Assembly: GCF_011392125.1 (NCBI RefSeq)
Contig: NZ_JAAJBU010000002.1
Span: 411,285-475,284, forward strand
Source of the DNA: Flavobacterium lotistagni
GTDB lineage: Bacteria; Bacteroidota; Bacteroidia; Flavobacteriales; Flavobacteriaceae
Length of the DNA stretch: 64,000 nt
Direction: 5' to 3'
In this document: in pieces, positions 8,713 through 19,085 of the stretch
Numbering within the stretch: position 1 is the first letter of the stretch
How the letters are laid out: each line of letters opens with the position of its first letter
The notes under the pieces: generated by a model
Database searches by the model: none
What the model saw: only the letters and a program-made list of their open reading frames with translations
Told to the model about the DNA's origin: nothing
Position numbers and translations under genes: made by a program

Positions 8713-10056
8713 TTAAGCTACCGCTTTTCTGTTTTTACCGCTTTTCATCAAACCATCGTAGTGCTTATTCAATAAATAGGAGTTGATTTGTTGGATTGTA
8801 TCAATCGCAACACCTACCATAATTATTAAAGAAGTACCACCGAAGAACATCGCCCATGATTGTTGCACACCAAGGCTTACGATAATGGCTGGGAACACAG
8901 CAATCAAAGCAAGGAATAATGAGCCTGGAAAAGTAATGAGCGACATAATGTGATCCAGATAGTCTGAAGTTTCTACTCCTGGTCTGATACCTGGAATGAA
9001 ACCGCCGCTTCTCTTAAGATCATCAGCCATTTTGTTGGTTGGAACCGTGATTGCAGTATAGAAAAATGTAAAGACAACAATCAAGGTCGCGAATACAAAA
9101 TTATACCAGAATCCGAACATATTACTGAACGCTCCTGCAATAGACTGAGAAGTTTCCGTTTGCGACAAACCTGCTAATGCAGCCGGTATGAACATGATGG
9201 CTTGAGCAAAGATGATTGGCATTACACCAGAAGCGTTCAACTTCAATGGAATCCATTGTCTGTTTCCGCCCATCATGTCTTGTTCGAAATCACCAGTTGT
9301 AGTACGACGAGCGTATTGTACCGGAATTTTTCTCACCGCCATAACCAAAAGCACACAAGCAATAATAACTAATAACCAAACAATTACTTCAATAACCAAT
9401 ATCATTGGTCCTCCGTTGTTGTTGGTGATTGTAGAAGTAAATTCTTGAATGAAAGCCTGTGGCAATCTTGCAAGAATCCCGACCATGATCAATAAGGAAA
9501 TTCCGTTTCCGATTCCTTTGTCAGTGATTTTCTCTCCGAGCCACATCGCGAAGATGGTTCCTGTAGTTAAAATCAATACTGACGAGAACAAGAAACTAAA
9601 AGAATCAAATCCTAACATGAAAGCGCTGCTTGGTAGAGTTCTGTATAAGTTGTAAATATAACCAGGGCCTTGTACCAAAGTGATTAGGATGGTCAACCAG
9701 CGGGTAATCTGATTGAGTTTTTTTCTGCCGCTTTCACCATCTTTTTGCAATTTTTGAAGATAAGGAATCGCGATTCCCATCAACTGAACTACAATCGATG
9801 CCGAAATGTAAGGCATAATTCCTAGCGCGAACACAGAGGCTTTTGAAAAGGCTCCTCCGGTGAACATATCGAGAATTGAACCAATACCATCTTTAGTCTG
9901 GCCTGCTAAACTGTTTAACTGAGTAGCATCAATACCTGGAAGAGTCACGTGTGCTCCGAAACGATAAACCAAAAGCAATCCTAATGTGAGTAGGATTCTG
10001 TTTTTAAGTTCCTCGATTTTCCAAACATTGGCTAATGATTCAAAAAATTTCTTCAT
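8713..10056 (-). CDS. secY: Protein translocase subunit SecY
   Basis: SecY is the channel through which unfolded proteins cross or enter the inner membrane; it works with SecE, SecG and SecA. The 447 residues show about ten hydrophobic helices and the family signatures [31 protein letters not shown] and [14 protein letters not shown]. The conserved loop motif [25 protein letters not shown] region is at about 250-270, and [10 protein letters not shown] lies near the C terminus. It sits 13 bases after rplO and is the only membrane protein in the ribosomal block, its usual place in the spc operon. Confidence 0.99.
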   Translation of the reverse strand: MKKFFESLANVWKIEELKNRILLTLGLLLVYRFGAHVTLPGIDATQLNSLAGQTKDGIGSILDMFTGGAFSKASVFALGIMPYISASIVVQLMGIAIPYLQKLQKDGESGRKKLNQITRWLTILITLVQGPGYIYNLYRTLPSSAFMLGFDSFSFLFSSVLILTTGTIFAMWLGEKITDKGIGNGISLLIMVGILARLPQAFIQEFTSTITNNNGGPMILVIEVIVWLLVIIACVLLVMAVRKIPVQYARRTTTGDFEQDMMGGNRQWIPLKLNASGVMPIIFAQAIMFIPAALAGLSQTETSQSIAGAFSNMFGFWYNFVFATLIVVFTFFYTAITVPTNKMADDLKRSGGFIPGIRPGVETSDYLDHIMSLITFPGSLFLALIAVFPAIIVSLGVQQSWAMFFGGTSLIIMVGVAIDTIQQINSYLLNKHYDGLMKSGKNRKAVA

Positions 10057-10069
10057 CGTCTTAGAATAA

Positions 10070-10525
10070 TTATAGGGTTACAGCTTCACCACCAGCTGCC
10101 TCGATAGCGGCTTTTGCAGTTGCAGTAAATTTGTGAGCAGATACTTTCAATTTGGCTTTTAGTTCACCTCTACCCAAAACCTTAACGATTTCGTTTTTGG
10201 TGGCCAAACGGTTGGTCACGAAAGTGGTCATGTCGACAGCACCATCGGTCACAATTCCGTTATCAACTAAAGCTTGTAAAGTATCTAAGTTTACACCTTG
10301 GTATTCTACACGATTCACGTTTTTGAAACCAAACTTAGGCACACGTCTTTGAAGTGGCATCTGACCTCCTTCAAAACCAATCTTTTTAGAATAACCTGAA
10401 CGAGATTTTGCTCCTTTGTGACCTCTTGCGGAAGTACCACCTTTACCGGAACCTTCTCCACGTCCTACTCTTTTATTCTGATTGTGTGTTGAACCTTCAG
10501 CAGGTTGTAAGTTACTTAAATTCAT
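10070..10525 (-). CDS. rplO: 50S ribosomal protein L15
   Basis: L15 helps late assembly of the 50S subunit and connects several 23S rRNA domains. The 151 residues begin MNLSNLQPAEGSTHNQNKRV and carry the Gly/Arg/Lys-rich arm (GRGEGSGKGGTSARGHKG) and the family motif GFEGGQMPLQRRVPKFGF. The C-terminal domain ends KAAIEAAGGEAVTL. It is placed between rpmD and secY. Confidence 0.99.
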   Translation of the reverse strand: MNLSNLQPAEGSTHNQNKRVGRGEGSGKGGTSARGHKGAKSRSGYSKKIGFEGGQMPLQRRVPKFGFKNVNRVEYQGVNLDTLQALVDNGIVTDGAVDMTTFVTNRLATKNEIVKVLGRGELKAKLKVSAHKFTATAKAAIEAAGGEAVTL

Positions 10526-10537
10526 AACTGTGGATTG

Positions 10538-10720
10538 TTATTTAACTTCCTCAACGGAAACTAAGTGTTTAACTTTATTTATCATTCCAAGGATCGCAGG
10601 ATTAGAATCGTGCTCTACAACTTGGCCCATTTTGCGAAGACCCAAAGCCTCTAAACCTCTCTTTTGAGTAAGCGGGCAGTTGATTTTGCTTCTAACTTGT
10701 TTTACTAATAATTTAGCCAT
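10538..10720 (-). CDS. rpmD: 50S ribosomal protein L30
   Basis: A 60-residue 50S protein with the short bacterial L30 fold: [40 protein letters not shown]. It lies between rpsE (12-base gap) and rplO (12-base gap), as usual in the spc operon. Nothing unusual is seen. Confidence 0.98.
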   Translation of the reverse strand: MAKLLVKQVRSKINCPLTQKRGLEALGLRKMGQVVEHDSNPAILGMINKVKHLVSVEEVK

Positions 10721-10732
10721 AATTTCCTTGAA

Positions 10733-11254
10733 TTAACCTTTAAAAACTTTCTCTAAAGAAACACCTCTTTGCTTGGCAACAGTATGTGCACTTCTCATTT
10801 GCAATAAAGCATCAAAAGTTGCTTTTACCACGTTGTGTGGGTTAGATGAACCTTGAGATTTTGACAATACGTCATGAATCCCTACTGATTCCAAAACCGA
10901 ACGTACAGCACCACCCGCAATTACTCCGGTACCGTGAGAAGCTGGCATCAAAAATACACGCGCTCCACCGAACTTACCTTTTTGCTCGTGCGGTACAGAC
11001 TGCCCGCTAAGTGGGATTCTTACAAGGTTTTTCTTAGCATCTTCTACTGCTTTAGCAATAGCCTCAGACACGTCTTTAGATTTTCCAAGACCGTGACCTA
11101 CTACACCGTTCTCGTCTCCTACCACTACAATTGCAGAGAAACCGAATGCTCGACCTCCTTTTGTAACTTTGGTAACACGATTTACACTCACCAAACGATC
11201 TTTTAGTTCAAGTCCGCTTGGTTTTACCGATTCTATATTTCTACTTTTAGACAT
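10733..11254 (-). CDS. rpsE: 30S ribosomal protein S5
   Basis: S5 is in the 30S body, contributes to decoding accuracy and lines the mRNA entry. The 173 residues hold the N-terminal dsRBD-like domain ([39 protein letters not shown]) and the C-terminal domain with [20 protein letters not shown] and [19 protein letters not shown]. It overlaps neither neighbour and follows rplR by 4 bases. Confidence 0.99.
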   Translation of the reverse strand: MSKSRNIESVKPSGLELKDRLVSVNRVTKVTKGGRAFGFSAIVVVGDENGVVGHGLGKSKDVSEAIAKAVEDAKKNLVRIPLSGQSVPHEQKGKFGGARVFLMPASHGTGVIAGGAVRSVLESVGIHDVLSKSQGSSNPHNVVKATFDALLQMRSAHTVAKQRGVSLEKVFKG

Positions 11255-11258
11255 ACGA

Positions 11259-11609
11259 TTAGAATTTAAGTCCGGCTGCTCTCGCGCCTTCAGCTAATGA
11301 TTGGATACGGCCGTGGTACAAATAACCTCCTCTATCGAAAGTTACTGTGTCGATTCCGGCTTTCAACGCTTTCTCAGCTACAAGTTTTCCAACATTGTTC
11401 GCCGTTTCTACGTTCGTTCCTTTAGTTACTCCTTTTTCTCTAGATGATGCAGCCAATAAAGTTACTCCGTTCACATCGTCAATGAGTTGTGCGTAGATTT
11501 CTTTATTGCTTCTGAATACAGAAAGTCTTGGTTTAGCAGCAGTTCCGCTAACAATCTTTCTGATTCTATATCTAATTCTCTGTCTTCTTTCCGATTTCGT
11601 TAATGACAT
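11259..11609 (-). CDS. rplR: 50S ribosomal protein L18
   Basis: L18 binds 5S rRNA and, with L5 and L25, attaches it to the 50S central protuberance. The 116 residues begin [20 protein letters not shown] and contain [19 protein letters not shown] and the C-terminal [20 protein letters not shown], all typical. It is encoded between rplF and rpsE. Confidence 0.99.
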   Translation of the reverse strand: MSLTKSERRQRIRYRIRKIVSGTAAKPRLSVFRSNKEIYAQLIDDVNGVTLLAASSREKGVTKGTNVETANNVGKLVAEKALKAGIDTVTFDRGGYLYHGRIQSLAEGARAAGLKF

Positions 11610-11623
11610 AATCTTATCTTTTA

Positions 11624-12166
11624 TTAAGCGGATTTACCAGCTTTTCTTCTTAATACTTCACCTACGAATTTCACCCCTTTACCTTTGTAAGGCTCTGGTT
11701 TGCGGAAACTTCTAATCTTCGCTGAAACTGCTCCCAACAATTGCTTGTCATAAGAAGTCAATTTTACGATTGGGTTTTTCCCTTTTTCAGAAATGGTCTC
11801 CACTTTCACTTCTGGAGCTACATCTAAGATAATGTTGTGAGAGAAACCTAGTGCTAAGTCTAGTTTTTGACCTTGATTGGAAGCTCTATAACCTACCCCA
11901 ACCAATTCTAACTCTTTAGTGAAACCTTCAGAAACACCAACAATCATGTTGTTGATTAAGGCTCTGTATAAACCATGCTTGGCTCTTTGATCTTTATAAT
12001 CAGAGGATCTTTCTACAGTGATTTGACCCTCTTCAACTTTTACTGTTACGTCTTCGTAATTTTGAGAAAGTTGACCTAATTTTCCTTTAACGGTAACCAT
12101 GTTGTTGTTTACGTCAACAGTTACACCTGCAGGAATCGAAATTGGATTTTTACCTATTCTTGACAT
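11624..12166 (-). CDS. rplF: 50S ribosomal protein L6
   Basis: L6 lies near the GTPase-associated centre and binds helix 97 of 23S rRNA. The 180 residues contain two duplicated alpha/beta domains: [19 protein letters not shown] for the first and [20 protein letters not shown] at the end of the second. The RNA-binding signature PEPYKGKGV is present. It follows rpsH by 13 bases. Confidence 0.99.
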   Translation of the reverse strand: MSRIGKNPISIPAGVTVDVNNNMVTVKGKLGQLSQNYEDVTVKVEEGQITVERSSDYKDQRAKHGLYRALINNMIVGVSEGFTKELELVGVGYRASNQGQKLDLALGFSHNIILDVAPEVKVETISEKGKNPIVKLTSYDKQLLGAVSAKIRSFRKPEPYKGKGVKFVGEVLRRKAGKSA

Positions 12167-12179
12167 GTTGTACTGTTTT

Positions 12180-12578
12180 TTAGTATACGTAACAAATTAC
12201 TTCTCCACCTACATTGAGTTGCTTGGCTTGTTTCCCGGTCATCAAACCTTTAGAAGTGGAAACAATGGCAATTCCTAACCCATTAAGGATTCTAGGCAAT
12301 TTTGCAGCGCCGGCATACTTACGCAAACCTGGCTTGCTGATTCTTTGAATATCTTTAATTACAGGCTCTTTGGTATCTTTATCGTACTTCAAAGCAATTT
12401 TGATAGAACCCTGAACCGTGTTCTGCTCAAACTTGTAACTCAAGATATAACCTTGATCGAATAAGATCTTGGTAATTTCTTTTTTCAGATTAGAAGCCGG
12501 AATTTCGACAACTTTGTGGTTTGCAGCCACAGCGTTTCTTACCCTGGTCAAATAATCCGCGATTGGATCTGTGTACAT
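12180..12578 (-). CDS. rpsH: 30S ribosomal protein S8
   Basis: S8 is a primary 16S rRNA binder (helix 21) and, in E. coli, the translational repressor of the spc operon. The 132 residues begin MYTDPIADYLTRVRNAVAAN and end with the signature GLGIAIVSTSKGLMTGKQAK...GGEVICYVY. The 140-base gap to rpsN upstream is exceptional in this block and holds a 52-base hairpin that could be a regulatory target. Confidence 0.99.
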   Translation of the reverse strand: MYTDPIADYLTRVRNAVAANHKVVEIPASNLKKEITKILFDQGYILSYKFEQNTVQGSIKIALKYDKDTKEPVIKDIQRISKPGLRKYAGAAKLPRILNGLGIAIVSTSKGLMTGKQAKQLNVGGEVICYVY

Positions 12579-12652
12579 ATTTATTAAATTGCGGCAACGG
12601 TTTTCAAAAAGACTATCTTATTGAACCTGAAGCCATTAGACTCTATTTTAAA

Positions 12653-12704
12653 GCAGATAATCGCACGTTTGCGGCTAAAAGCGGGCAAATGTACAATTAT
12701 CTGC
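12653..12704 (-). promoter_or_regulatory. Long hairpin in the rpsN-rpsH gap
   Basis: GCAGATAAT (12653-12661) pairs perfectly with ATTATCTGC (12696-12704). Inside it ACGTTTGC (12665-12672) pairs with GCAAATGT (12685-12692) with one G-U pair. The inner arm also reads TACATTTG on the minus strand, a -7 promoter octamer identical to the one before rpsL, but no TTG is found at the right distance. It could be an internal promoter, an S8-type autoregulatory site or an RNA processing hairpin. Confidence 0.6.
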
Positions 12705-12718
12705 TGAAATAAACTAGC

Positions 12719-12988
12719 TTACCAGCTGGCTTTTTTTACACCCGGAATTAATCCTTGGTTGGCCATCTCACGGAAAGTAACACGAGAAATACCGAACTGA
12801 CGGATGTAACCTCTTGGTCTGCCTGTCAATTTGCAACGATTGTGCAAACGGATCGGTGAAGCATTTTTTGGCAGTCTTTGCAAGCCTTCGTAATCTCCGG
12901 CTTCTAATAAAGCCTTTCTTTTCTCAGCGTATTTTGCTACCGTTTTTTCTCTTTTCACCTCACGGGCTTTCATTGATTCTTTAGCCAT
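12719..12988 (-). CDS. rpsN: 30S ribosomal protein S14, zinc-free form
   Basis: S14 is in the 30S head, next to S3, S10 and S19. The 89-residue length and the lack of CxxC motifs show the zinc-independent long type; the core is [20 protein letters not shown] followed by [20 protein letters not shown]. It starts 3 bases after rplE. Downstream there is an unusual 140-base gap before rpsH. Confidence 0.99.
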   Translation of the reverse strand: MAKESMKAREVKREKTVAKYAEKRKALLEAGDYEGLQRLPKNASPIRLHNRCKLTGRPRGYIRQFGISRVTFREMANQGLIPGVKKASW

Positions 12989-12991
12989 ATC

Positions 12992-13543
12992 TTAGTTCTT
13001 TTTAAAAGGTAATCCTAATTCAGCCAATAAAGATTTTGCTTCTTTATCAGTCTTAGCGTTGGTCACGAAGGTAATATCCATACCTGAAATCTTGTTCACT
13101 TTATCGATGTCAATTTCAGGGAAAATGATTTGCTCCAAAACACCCAAGTTATAATTTCCCCTTCCATCAAAACCGGTAGCTTTGATTCCGTTGAAATCTC
13201 TTACTCGTGGCAAGGATGAAGTTACCAAACGATCTAGAAATTCGTACATTCTATCTCCGCGCAAAGTCACTTTGGCACCGATAGGCATTCCTTTTCTCAA
13301 TTTGAACGACGCAACGTCTTTCTTTGACATGGTAGCTACCGCCTTTTGACCAGTGATTTTAGTCAATTCCTCTACTGCATAATCGATGAGTTTCTTGTCT
13401 GATACCGCAGCACCAACACCTTTGCTCAATACGATTTTCTCCAATTTTGGAACCTGCATTACATTCTTGTAACCGAATTCTTCCTTAAGAGCAGCAATGA
13501 CTCTACTCTTGTATTCTTCTTTTAATCTAGGTGTATATGCCAT
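12992..13543 (-). CDS. rplE: 50S ribosomal protein L5
   Basis: L5 binds 5S rRNA and contacts P-site tRNA and S13. The 183 residues contain [39 protein letters not shown], and the signature region [19 protein letters not shown]. It lies 2 bases after rplX and ends 3 bases before rpsN. Confidence 0.99.
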   Translation of the reverse strand: MAYTPRLKEEYKSRVIAALKEEFGYKNVMQVPKLEKIVLSKGVGAAVSDKKLIDYAVEELTKITGQKAVATMSKKDVASFKLRKGMPIGAKVTLRGDRMYEFLDRLVTSSLPRVRDFNGIKATGFDGRGNYNLGVLEQIIFPEIDIDKVNKISGMDITFVTNAKTDKEAKSLLAELGLPFKKN

Positions 13544-13545
13544 GA

Positions 13546-13860
13546 CTATAATACTTGATTAGATTTCTTTGACACTCTTACTTTTTTGTCTCCTTCCACT
13601 TTGATTCCAACGCGGGTTGCTTTTTTCGATTTTGGATCGATCAAAGAAATGTTTGAAATATGGATAGGAGCTTCTTTTTTAACGATTCCGCCTTGAGGAT
13701 TTTTCGCAGATGGTTTCGTGTGTTTCGACACCATGTTTACGCCTTCAACGATCGCTTTGTTTTTCTCGCGGTCAACACTGACTACTTTACCTTCAGAACC
13801 TTTGTGGTCTCCAGCAATCACGCGGACAGTATCTCCGGTTTTAATTTTTAGCTTTATCAT
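13546..13860 (-). CDS. rplX: 50S ribosomal protein L24
   Basis: L24 begins assembly of the 50S subunit and sits by the tunnel exit. The 104 residues carry a KOW motif ([20 protein letters not shown]) at about 8-28 and the family sequence [20 protein letters not shown]. It is 12 bases after rplN and nearly touches rplE. Confidence 0.99.
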   Translation of the reverse strand: MIKLKIKTGDTVRVIAGDHKGSEGKVVSVDREKNKAIVEGVNMVSKHTKPSAKNPQGGIVKKEAPIHISNISLIDPKSKKATRVGIKVEGDKKVRVSKKSNQVL

Positions 13861-13872
13861 CTCAGTAAATAA

Positions 13873-14241
13873 TTAAAGCACCTCAGGCGCTAATGATACA
13901 ATTTTCATGAATTGTTTTTCACGCAATTCTCTAGCTACCGGACCAAAAACACGAGTTCCTCTCATTTCGCCAGCCGCGTTCAAAAGAACACAAGCATTGT
14001 CATCGAAACGGATGTAAGAACCATCGGCTCTTCTCACTTCTTTTTTGGTACGTACCACAACTGCAGTAGAAACAGCCCCTTTCTTCACGTTTCCGTTTGG
14101 AGTGGCATCTTTGATTGATACTACAATTTTATCTCCGACAGAGGCGTAACGACGTTTGGTTCCGCCTAACACACGGATAGTCAAAACTTCTTTGGCTCCG
14201 GTGTTGTCTGCTACTTTTAATCTTGATTCCTGTTGTACCAT
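13873..14241 (-). CDS. rplN: 50S ribosomal protein L14
   Basis: L14 lies at the subunit interface and forms bridges to the 30S. The 122 residues begin [20 protein letters not shown] and end [19 protein letters not shown], both diagnostic. The signature [18 protein letters not shown] is present. The gene lies 2 bases after rpsQ. Confidence 0.99.
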
Positions 14242-14243
14242 AA

Positions 14244-14501
14244 TTATTTAGCTCTTTCTAAGATTTCAACTAATCTCCAACATTTGGTTTTAGACAATGG
14301 ACGTGTTTCAGAAATACGTACAGTGTCGCCAATGTTGCAATCATTTTTCTCGTCGTGTGCATGAAACTTTTTAGTTTTCAAAACGAACTTACCGTATAAT
14401 GGGTGTTTTACTCTGGTTACTTGCGAAACAACTATAGACTTGTCCATTTTGTTTGAAGTCACTACACCAATTCTCTCTTTTCTTAAATTTCTTTTTTCCA
14501 T
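14244..14501 (-). CDS. rpsQ: 30S ribosomal protein S17
   Basis: S17 is an early 16S rRNA binder of the 30S body. The 85 residues form an OB-fold: [59 protein letters not shown]. It lies between rpmC (16 bases) and rplN (2 bases). Confidence 0.99.
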   Translation of the reverse strand: MEKRNLRKERIGVVTSNKMDKSIVVSQVTRVKHPLYGKFVLKTKKFHAHDEKNDCNIGDTVRISETRPLSKTKCWRLVEILERAK

Positions 14502-14517
14502 CTTTAGCAGATTACAA

Positions 14518-14709
14518 TTATTGTAACTCTCTTTTGGTTAATTCAGTAGCCAGTCTTGCAACGGTTCTGCGAACAGTTCTAATTTGTAACGGATTCTCAA
14601 TTGGAGAAATCGCATGGGCCATTTTCAGCTCTGCATACGTTTTTTGGGTCTGGCTCAATTTTTCCTGCAATTCTGCTACGGAAAGATCTTTAATTTCTTT
14701 TTGCTTCAT
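14518..14709 (-). CDS. rpmC: 50S ribosomal protein L29
   Basis: A 63-residue two-helix protein beside the tunnel exit, where it helps form the docking site for trigger factor and SRP. The sequence [20 protein letters not shown] and the C-terminal [17 protein letters not shown] fit the family. It starts 11 bases after rplP. Confidence 0.98.
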   Translation of the reverse strand: MKQKEIKDLSVAELQEKLSQTQKTYAELKMAHAISPIENPLQIRTVRRTVARLATELTKRELQ

Positions 14710-14720
14710 AATAGTTTGAA

Positions 14721-15146
14721 TTATGCTTCGAAATCTCTAGCGACGATGAACTTAGTTTTCACAGGAAGTTTCTGAGCTGCAAGACGTAACGCCTCTTTGG
14801 CAACTGACAAAGGAACTCCTCCTACTTCAAACATGATTCTTCCAGGTTTAACAACAGCTGCCCAATATTCAACGGCACCTTTACCTTTACCCATACGTAC
14901 CTCAAGAGGCTTCTTGGTGATTGGTTTGTCTGGAAAAATTTTGATCCACAATTGACCTTCTCTCTTCATGTAACGGGTTGCAGCAATACGCGCAGCCTCG
15001 ATTTGACGTGAAGTAAGGAACATCCCTGTTTCGTGAACCGATTTAATTCCGAACATACCGTTTGAAAGTTCGTGTCCTCTTCCGGCATTTCCTTTCATTC
15101 TACCTTTCTGTACCTTGCGGTATTTTGTTCTTTTAGGCTGTAACAT
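14721..15146 (-). CDS. rplP: 50S ribosomal protein L16
   Basis: L16 organises the A-site tRNA contact region of the 50S subunit. The 141 residues begin [20 protein letters not shown] and contain the signatures [20 protein letters not shown] and [20 protein letters not shown]. It follows rpsC by 21 bases. Confidence 0.99.
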   Translation of the reverse strand: MLQPKRTKYRKVQKGRMKGNAGRGHELSNGMFGIKSVHETGMFLTSRQIEAARIAATRYMKREGQLWIKIFPDKPITKKPLEVRMGKGKGAVEYWAAVVKPGRIMFEVGGVPLSVAKEALRLAAQKLPVKTKFIVARDFEA

Positions 15147-15167
15147 TTTTCTTTACTTTAAAAGTTC

Positions 15168-15929
15168 TTACTTTCTTTTACGGTCTCCGGCTGGTTTTCT
15201 GTCTTTACCAAAACCACCTTTACGCTCTCCGCGTGGTGAGTCGCTCTTTCCTCCTGCTCCGGCTTGTTTTTTGTCCATGCCTACTAGCGGAGAAAGATCT
15301 CTCTTTCCGTAAACTTCACCTTTCATGATCCATACTTTGATTCCCATTCTACCGTAAGTAGTATGTGCTTCAGCCAAAGCATAATCGATATCGGCTCTGA
15401 AAGTTGATAGAGGAATACGTCCTTCTTTGAAACCTTCCGAACGCGCCATCTCAGCTCCATTCAAACGACCAGAAATCAAAACTTTAATCCCTTCTGCGTT
15501 CATACGCATTGAGGCGGCAATAGCCATTTTGATTGCTCTTCTGTATGAAATACGGCTCTCGATCTGACGGGCGATGCTAGTCGCAACTAGAAAAGCATCC
15601 AGTTCAGGTCTTTTGATTTCAAAGATGTTGATTTGAACCTCTTTGTCAGTAATTTTCTTAAGCTCTTCTTTCAACTTGTCTACCTCCTGGCCGCCTTTCC
15701 CGATAATGATACCCGGACGAGCAGTGGTGATAGTAACGGTTACAAGTTTCAAAGTTCTCTCGATGATTACTTTCGATACACTAGCTTTTGATAAACGAGC
15801 ATGGATGTACTTTCTGATTTTGTAGTCTTCGGCGATTTTATCTCCGTAGTCGTTACCACCATACCAGTTAGAATCCCATCCTCTGATGATCCCAAGTCTG
15901 TTTCCAATTGGATTTGTCTTTTGTCCCAT
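15168..15929 (-). CDS. rpsC: 30S ribosomal protein S3 with basic tail
   Basis: S3 lines the mRNA entry channel and has helicase-like action with S4 and S5. The 253 residues contain the KH domain ([20 protein letters not shown]) at about 55-110 and the C-terminal S3 domain ([20 protein letters not shown]). A low-complexity tail of about 35 residues rich in Gly, Lys, Arg and Ser follows ([20 protein letters not shown]), making it longer than E. coli S3. It is between rplV and rplP. Confidence 0.99.
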   Translation of the reverse strand: MGQKTNPIGNRLGIIRGWDSNWYGGNDYGDKIAEDYKIRKYIHARLSKASVSKVIIERTLKLVTVTITTARPGIIIGKGGQEVDKLKEELKKITDKEVQINIFEIKRPELDAFLVATSIARQIESRISYRRAIKMAIAASMRMNAEGIKVLISGRLNGAEMARSEGFKEGRIPLSTFRADIDYALAEAHTTYGRMGIKVWIMKGEVYGKRDLSPLVGMDKKQAGAGGKSDSPRGERKGGFGKDRKPAGDRKRK

Positions 15930-15934
15930 CTTTA

Positions 15935-16345
15935 TTAATTGCTTTGTGTGTTATTGTTATCTCCTAACACGATTGTAACGTGGTTAGAACGTTTTCTGAT
16001 TCTGTGTGCTCTTCCTTGTGGCGCAGGACGAAGTCTCTTCAACATCATTCCTCCGTCTACGCGGATTTCTTTAACGAATAAGCCTGCTTCCGCCACATTG
16101 CCTTCTGCATTTTTCTGCTCCCAATTGTTGATAGCAGATAACAAAAGTTTCTCTAGTTTGCGTGAAGCTTCTTTAGTGCTGAACCTTAAGATGTTCAACG
16201 CTCTTTCCACTTTCTGACCTCTTACCAAGTCTGCTACTAAGCGCATTTTTCTAGGTGAAGTAGGGCAGTTATTCAATTTCGCGAAAGCAATCGACTTATT
16301 AGCCTCTTTTCTCGCATCTGCTGTTTCTCTTTTACGAACTCCCAT
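15935..16345 (-). CDS. rplV: 50S ribosomal protein L22
   Basis: L22 has a globular domain at the surface and a hairpin that lines the peptide tunnel, where macrolides bind. The 136 residues show the family core [20 protein letters not shown] and the tunnel hairpin region [20 protein letters not shown] near the C terminus. It is followed 5 bases later by rpsC. Confidence 0.99.
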   Translation of the reverse strand: MGVRKRETADARKEANKSIAFAKLNNCPTSPRKMRLVADLVRGQKVERALNILRFSTKEASRKLEKLLLSAINNWEQKNAEGNVAEAGLFVKEIRVDGGMMLKRLRPAPQGRAHRIRKRSNHVTIVLGDNNNTQSN

Positions 16346-16351
16346 TGCTTC

Positions 16352-16630
16352 TTATTTTTTACCTTTATTTTTAGCTCCAGCATGACCTCTAAAAGATCTA
16401 GTTGGCGAAAACTCTCCTAATTTGTGACCTACCATGTTTTCTGTAACATAAACAGGTACGAACTGACGACCGTTGTGAACTGCAATCGTTTGTCCAACAA
16501 AGTCAGGTGTAATCATAGAAGCTCTAGACCAAGTCTTTACAACTCCCTTATTACCTTTTTCAATGTTCTCCTGAACTTTCTTGTCTAACTTATAGTGAAC
16601 GTAAGGTCCTTTTTTTAATGAACGTGCCAT
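16352..16630 (-). CDS. rpsS: 30S ribosomal protein S19
   Basis: S19 is in the 30S head, forming a complex with S13 that contacts tRNA and the 50S. The 92 residues begin [20 protein letters not shown] and contain the signatures [20 protein letters not shown] and [17 protein letters not shown]. The gene lies between rplB and rplV. Confidence 0.99.
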   Translation of the reverse strand: MARSLKKGPYVHYKLDKKVQENIEKGNKGVVKTWSRASMITPDFVGQTIAVHNGRQFVPVYVTENMVGHKLGEFSPTRSFRGHAGAKNKGKK

Positions 16631-16636
16631 ATCTGA

Positions 16637-17461
16637 TTATTTCTTTCTACGTTCTACAATATACTTGTTACTCGGGTTTTGTTTTGCACGGGTTCTGTAT
16701 CCTTTCGCCGGCAAACCTTTTCTTGAACGTGGATGACCTCCTGAAGAACGTCCTTCTCCACCACCCATTGGGTGATCGACAGGGTTCATGGCAACTGGTC
16801 TTGTTCTAGGTCTTCTTCCTAACCATCTTGTTCTACCTGCTTTACCAGATACAATCAATTGGTGGTCTGAATTGGAAACCGCTCCGATTGTAGCCGAGCA
16901 AGTAAGCAAGATCAATCTTGTTTCTCCTGATGGCATTTTAATCGTAGCATATTTTCCATCTCTTGCCATTAATTGAGCGAAGGTACCAGCCGAACGAGCG
17001 ATAACCGCTCCTTGACCTGGACGCAACTCAATACAAGAGATCACAGTTCCCAAAGGAATTTTGCTCAATGGCAACGTGTTACCAATTTCTGGTTGCGCGT
17101 CTTCGCCGGAAACTAATTTCTGACCTACTTGCAAACCATTTTGAGCAATGATATAAGTTTTCTCTCCATCAGCATAAGCCAATAAAGCAATAAAAGCAGT
17201 TCTGTTCGGATCGTACTCGATTGATTTTACCGTAGCAGGAATTCCGGCTTTGGTTCTTTTGAAATCGATAATACGGTAACGCTGCTTGTGACCACCGCCG
17301 GTATAACGCATGGTCATTTTTCCTTGACTATTTCTACCGCCTGAGCTTTTTATCGGTGCGATCAATGAACGCTCCGGCTTATCAGTTGTAATAGCGTCAA
17401 AACTATTGACAACTCTAAATCGCTGGCCCGGGGTAATAGGTTTTAATTTTCTAACTGACAT
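16637..17461 (-). CDS. rplB: 50S ribosomal protein L2
   Basis: L2 is among the most conserved ribosomal proteins and is needed for subunit association and peptidyl-transferase activity. The 274 residues contain [20 protein letters not shown] at about 50-70 and the signature [20 protein letters not shown] near the C terminus, with the conserved histidine. It follows rplW by 16 bases. Confidence 0.99.
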   Translation of the reverse strand: MSVRKLKPITPGQRFRVVNSFDAITTDKPERSLIAPIKSSGGRNSQGKMTMRYTGGGHKQRYRIIDFKRTKAGIPATVKSIEYDPNRTAFIALLAYADGEKTYIIAQNGLQVGQKLVSGEDAQPEIGNTLPLSKIPLGTVISCIELRPGQGAVIARSAGTFAQLMARDGKYATIKMPSGETRLILLTCSATIGAVSNSDHQLIVSGKAGRTRWLGRRPRTRPVAMNPVDHPMGGGEGRSSGGHPRSRKGLPAKGYRTRAKQNPSNKYIVERRKK

Positions 17462-17477
17462 AATGCTGCCTTACTGT

Positions 17478-17768
17478 TTAGATATTGTTATAAAAGTCTA
17501 TTGTTTCTCCTTCTTGTACTTGAACAATCGCTTTTTTGTAAGCGTTGGTCTTTCCGCTGATTAGTCCGCTTTTGGTGTATTTTACCGAACGGTCCGGTCT
17601 AACATTCATGGTGTTCACAGCAACAATAGTAACGCCATAAGCAGCTTCAACAGCTTTCTTAATCTGTACTTTGTTAGCTTTTCTGTCTACCACGAAACCG
17701 AACTGGTTCAAAACCTCACCTTGTTTGGTAACTTTCTCAGTGACGATAGGTTTAATTATGATACTCAT
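17478..17768 (-). CDS. rplW: 50S ribosomal protein L23
   Basis: L23 is at the tunnel exit and is the main docking point for trigger factor and SRP. The 96 residues include IIKPIVTEKVTKQGEVLNQF, the family motif FVVDRKANKVQIKKAVEAAY, and MNVRPDRSVKYTKSG. It follows rplD by 7 bases. Confidence 0.99.
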   Translation of the reverse strand: MSIIIKPIVTEKVTKQGEVLNQFGFVVDRKANKVQIKKAVEAAYGVTIVAVNTMNVRPDRSVKYTKSGLISGKTNAYKKAIVQVQEGETIDFYNNI

Positions 17769-17775
17769 CTCCTAT

Positions 17776-18405
17776 TTATTTACTTAGGTTTTCTTCAATT
17801 CCTTCCAGAGACGACTCTAAAAGAACCAAATTATTTGCATTTAAAATAGCGTAAGTACTTAATTCTGAGTTAGTTACAACGCTAGAAGCCTTTAAATTGC
17901 GTGAGGACAAATATACATTTTTATTTGTATCGCCCAACACGAATAAAGATTTTTTATTCTCTAACCCTAAAGCTTTCAAAACGTTGATGAAATTCTTAGT
18001 GCTTGGCGTGTCAAAATCGAAGTCTTCTACGACTACCAAATTAGATTCTTTCGCTTTAATTGAGAAAGCTGATTTTCTAGCCAAACGCTTCAAGTTTTTA
18101 TTCAATTTGAATGAATAGCTTCTTGGACGTGGTCCGAAAACAGTACCTCCACCCTTGAACAATGGGCTCTTTTTAGATCCTGCACGAGCAGTACCAGTCC
18201 CTTTTTGTTTCTTGATCTTACGAGTACTTCCGATAACTTCAGCTCTTTCTTTAGCTTTGTGAGTACCTTGTCTTTGATTGGCCAAATATTGTTTTACATC
18301 TAAGTAAACAGCATGGTTGTTTGGCTCGATTGCGAATACTGAATCAGAAAGTTGTACTTTTCTGCCAGTTTCTTTTCCGGTTTTATCTAAAACTTTTACT
18401 TCCAT
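17776..18405 (-). CDS. rplD: 50S ribosomal protein L4
   Basis: L4 has a tunnel-lining loop and, in E. coli, represses the S10 operon. I start it at 18405 ([20 protein letters not shown]), giving 209 residues. A longer reading frame begins at 18450, but it would overlap rplC by 46 bases and the extra 15 residues do not look like L4. With this start, the rplC stop and rplD start overlap as TAATG, a typical coupled pair. The tunnel-loop region KQKGTGTARAGSKKSPLFKG is clear. Confidence 0.97.
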   Translation of the reverse strand: MEVKVLDKTGKETGRKVQLSDSVFAIEPNNHAVYLDVKQYLANQRQGTHKAKERAEVIGSTRKIKKQKGTGTARAGSKKSPLFKGGGTVFGPRPRSYSFKLNKNLKRLARKSAFSIKAKESNLVVVEDFDFDTPSTKNFINVLKALGLENKKSLFVLGDTNKNVYLSSRNLKASSVVTNSELSTYAILNANNLVLLESSLEGIEENLSK

Positions 18406-19019
18406 TACTTCTGAATGATTACATAAGAGTTTTTGTGACCAGGAACACATCCTTTGACAACAAGCAAATTCTTGTCGGCAACCACTTTTAAAACTCTAAG
18501 GTTTTGAACTTTTACATTATCTCCACCCATTCTTCCAGCCATGCGCATTCCTTTGAATACACGTGATGGATAAGAGGATGCTCCTACAGAACCTGGTGCT
18601 CTCAAACGGTTGTGCTGACCGTGTGTCGATTGACCAACACCGCCAAATCCGTGGCGCTTTACAACACCTTGGAAACCTTTTCCTTTTGAAACACCTTGTA
18701 CATCTACAAATTCTCCTTCAGCGAAAACATCTACTGTTAACACTTCTCCTAATTTGTACTCATTGTCAAACTGGAATTCAACGACTTTTTTCTTAGCAAC
18801 AGTTCCTGCTTTTTTAAAGTGGCCAATAGCCGCAGCTGAGGAATGTTTCTCGTTTTTGTCATCGAAACCAAGTTGCAACGCTTCATACCCGTCGACCTCT
18901 TTGGTTCTGACTTGGGTAACAACGCATGGTCCTGCTTCAATTACGGTACAAGGAATGTTTTTCCCGTTCTCGTCAAAGATGCTGGTCATGCCGATTTTTC
19001 TTCCGATTAACCCAGACAT
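18405..19019 (-). CDS. rplC: 50S ribosomal protein L3
   Basis: L3 is an early assembly protein whose extension reaches the peptidyl-transferase centre. The 204 residues begin [20 protein letters not shown] and contain the signature [20 protein letters not shown], including the Gln that is N5-methylated in E. coli. Its stop overlaps the rplD start. The 136-base gap before it, after rpsJ, contains alternative hairpins that may attenuate transcription. Confidence 0.99.
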   Translation of the reverse strand: MSGLIGRKIGMTSIFDENGKNIPCTVIEAGPCVVTQVRTKEVDGYEALQLGFDDKNEKHSSAAAIGHFKKAGTVAKKKVVEFQFDNEYKLGEVLTVDVFAEGEFVDVQGVSKGKGFQGVVKRHGFGGVGQSTHGQHNRLRAPGSVGASSYPSRVFKGMRMAGRMGGDNVKVQNLRVLKVVADKNLLVVKGCVPGHKNSYVIIQK

Positions 19020-19085
19020 AAAAAAATAATTAATAATGAATAATGAATAATTAACAATGACTGTTAATTGATTTTAAACTCTTTT

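Noticed and set aside
12579..12718. A small gene or tRNA in the rpsN-rpsH gap
   Set aside because: A short plus-strand frame exists, but it is explained by the inverted repeat; no cloverleaf or conserved peptide is visible.
17776..18450. Longer rplD from 18450
   Set aside because: It would overlap rplC by 46 bases, the added residues ([15 protein letters not shown]) do not resemble L4, and 18405 gives the typical TAATG stop-start overlap.
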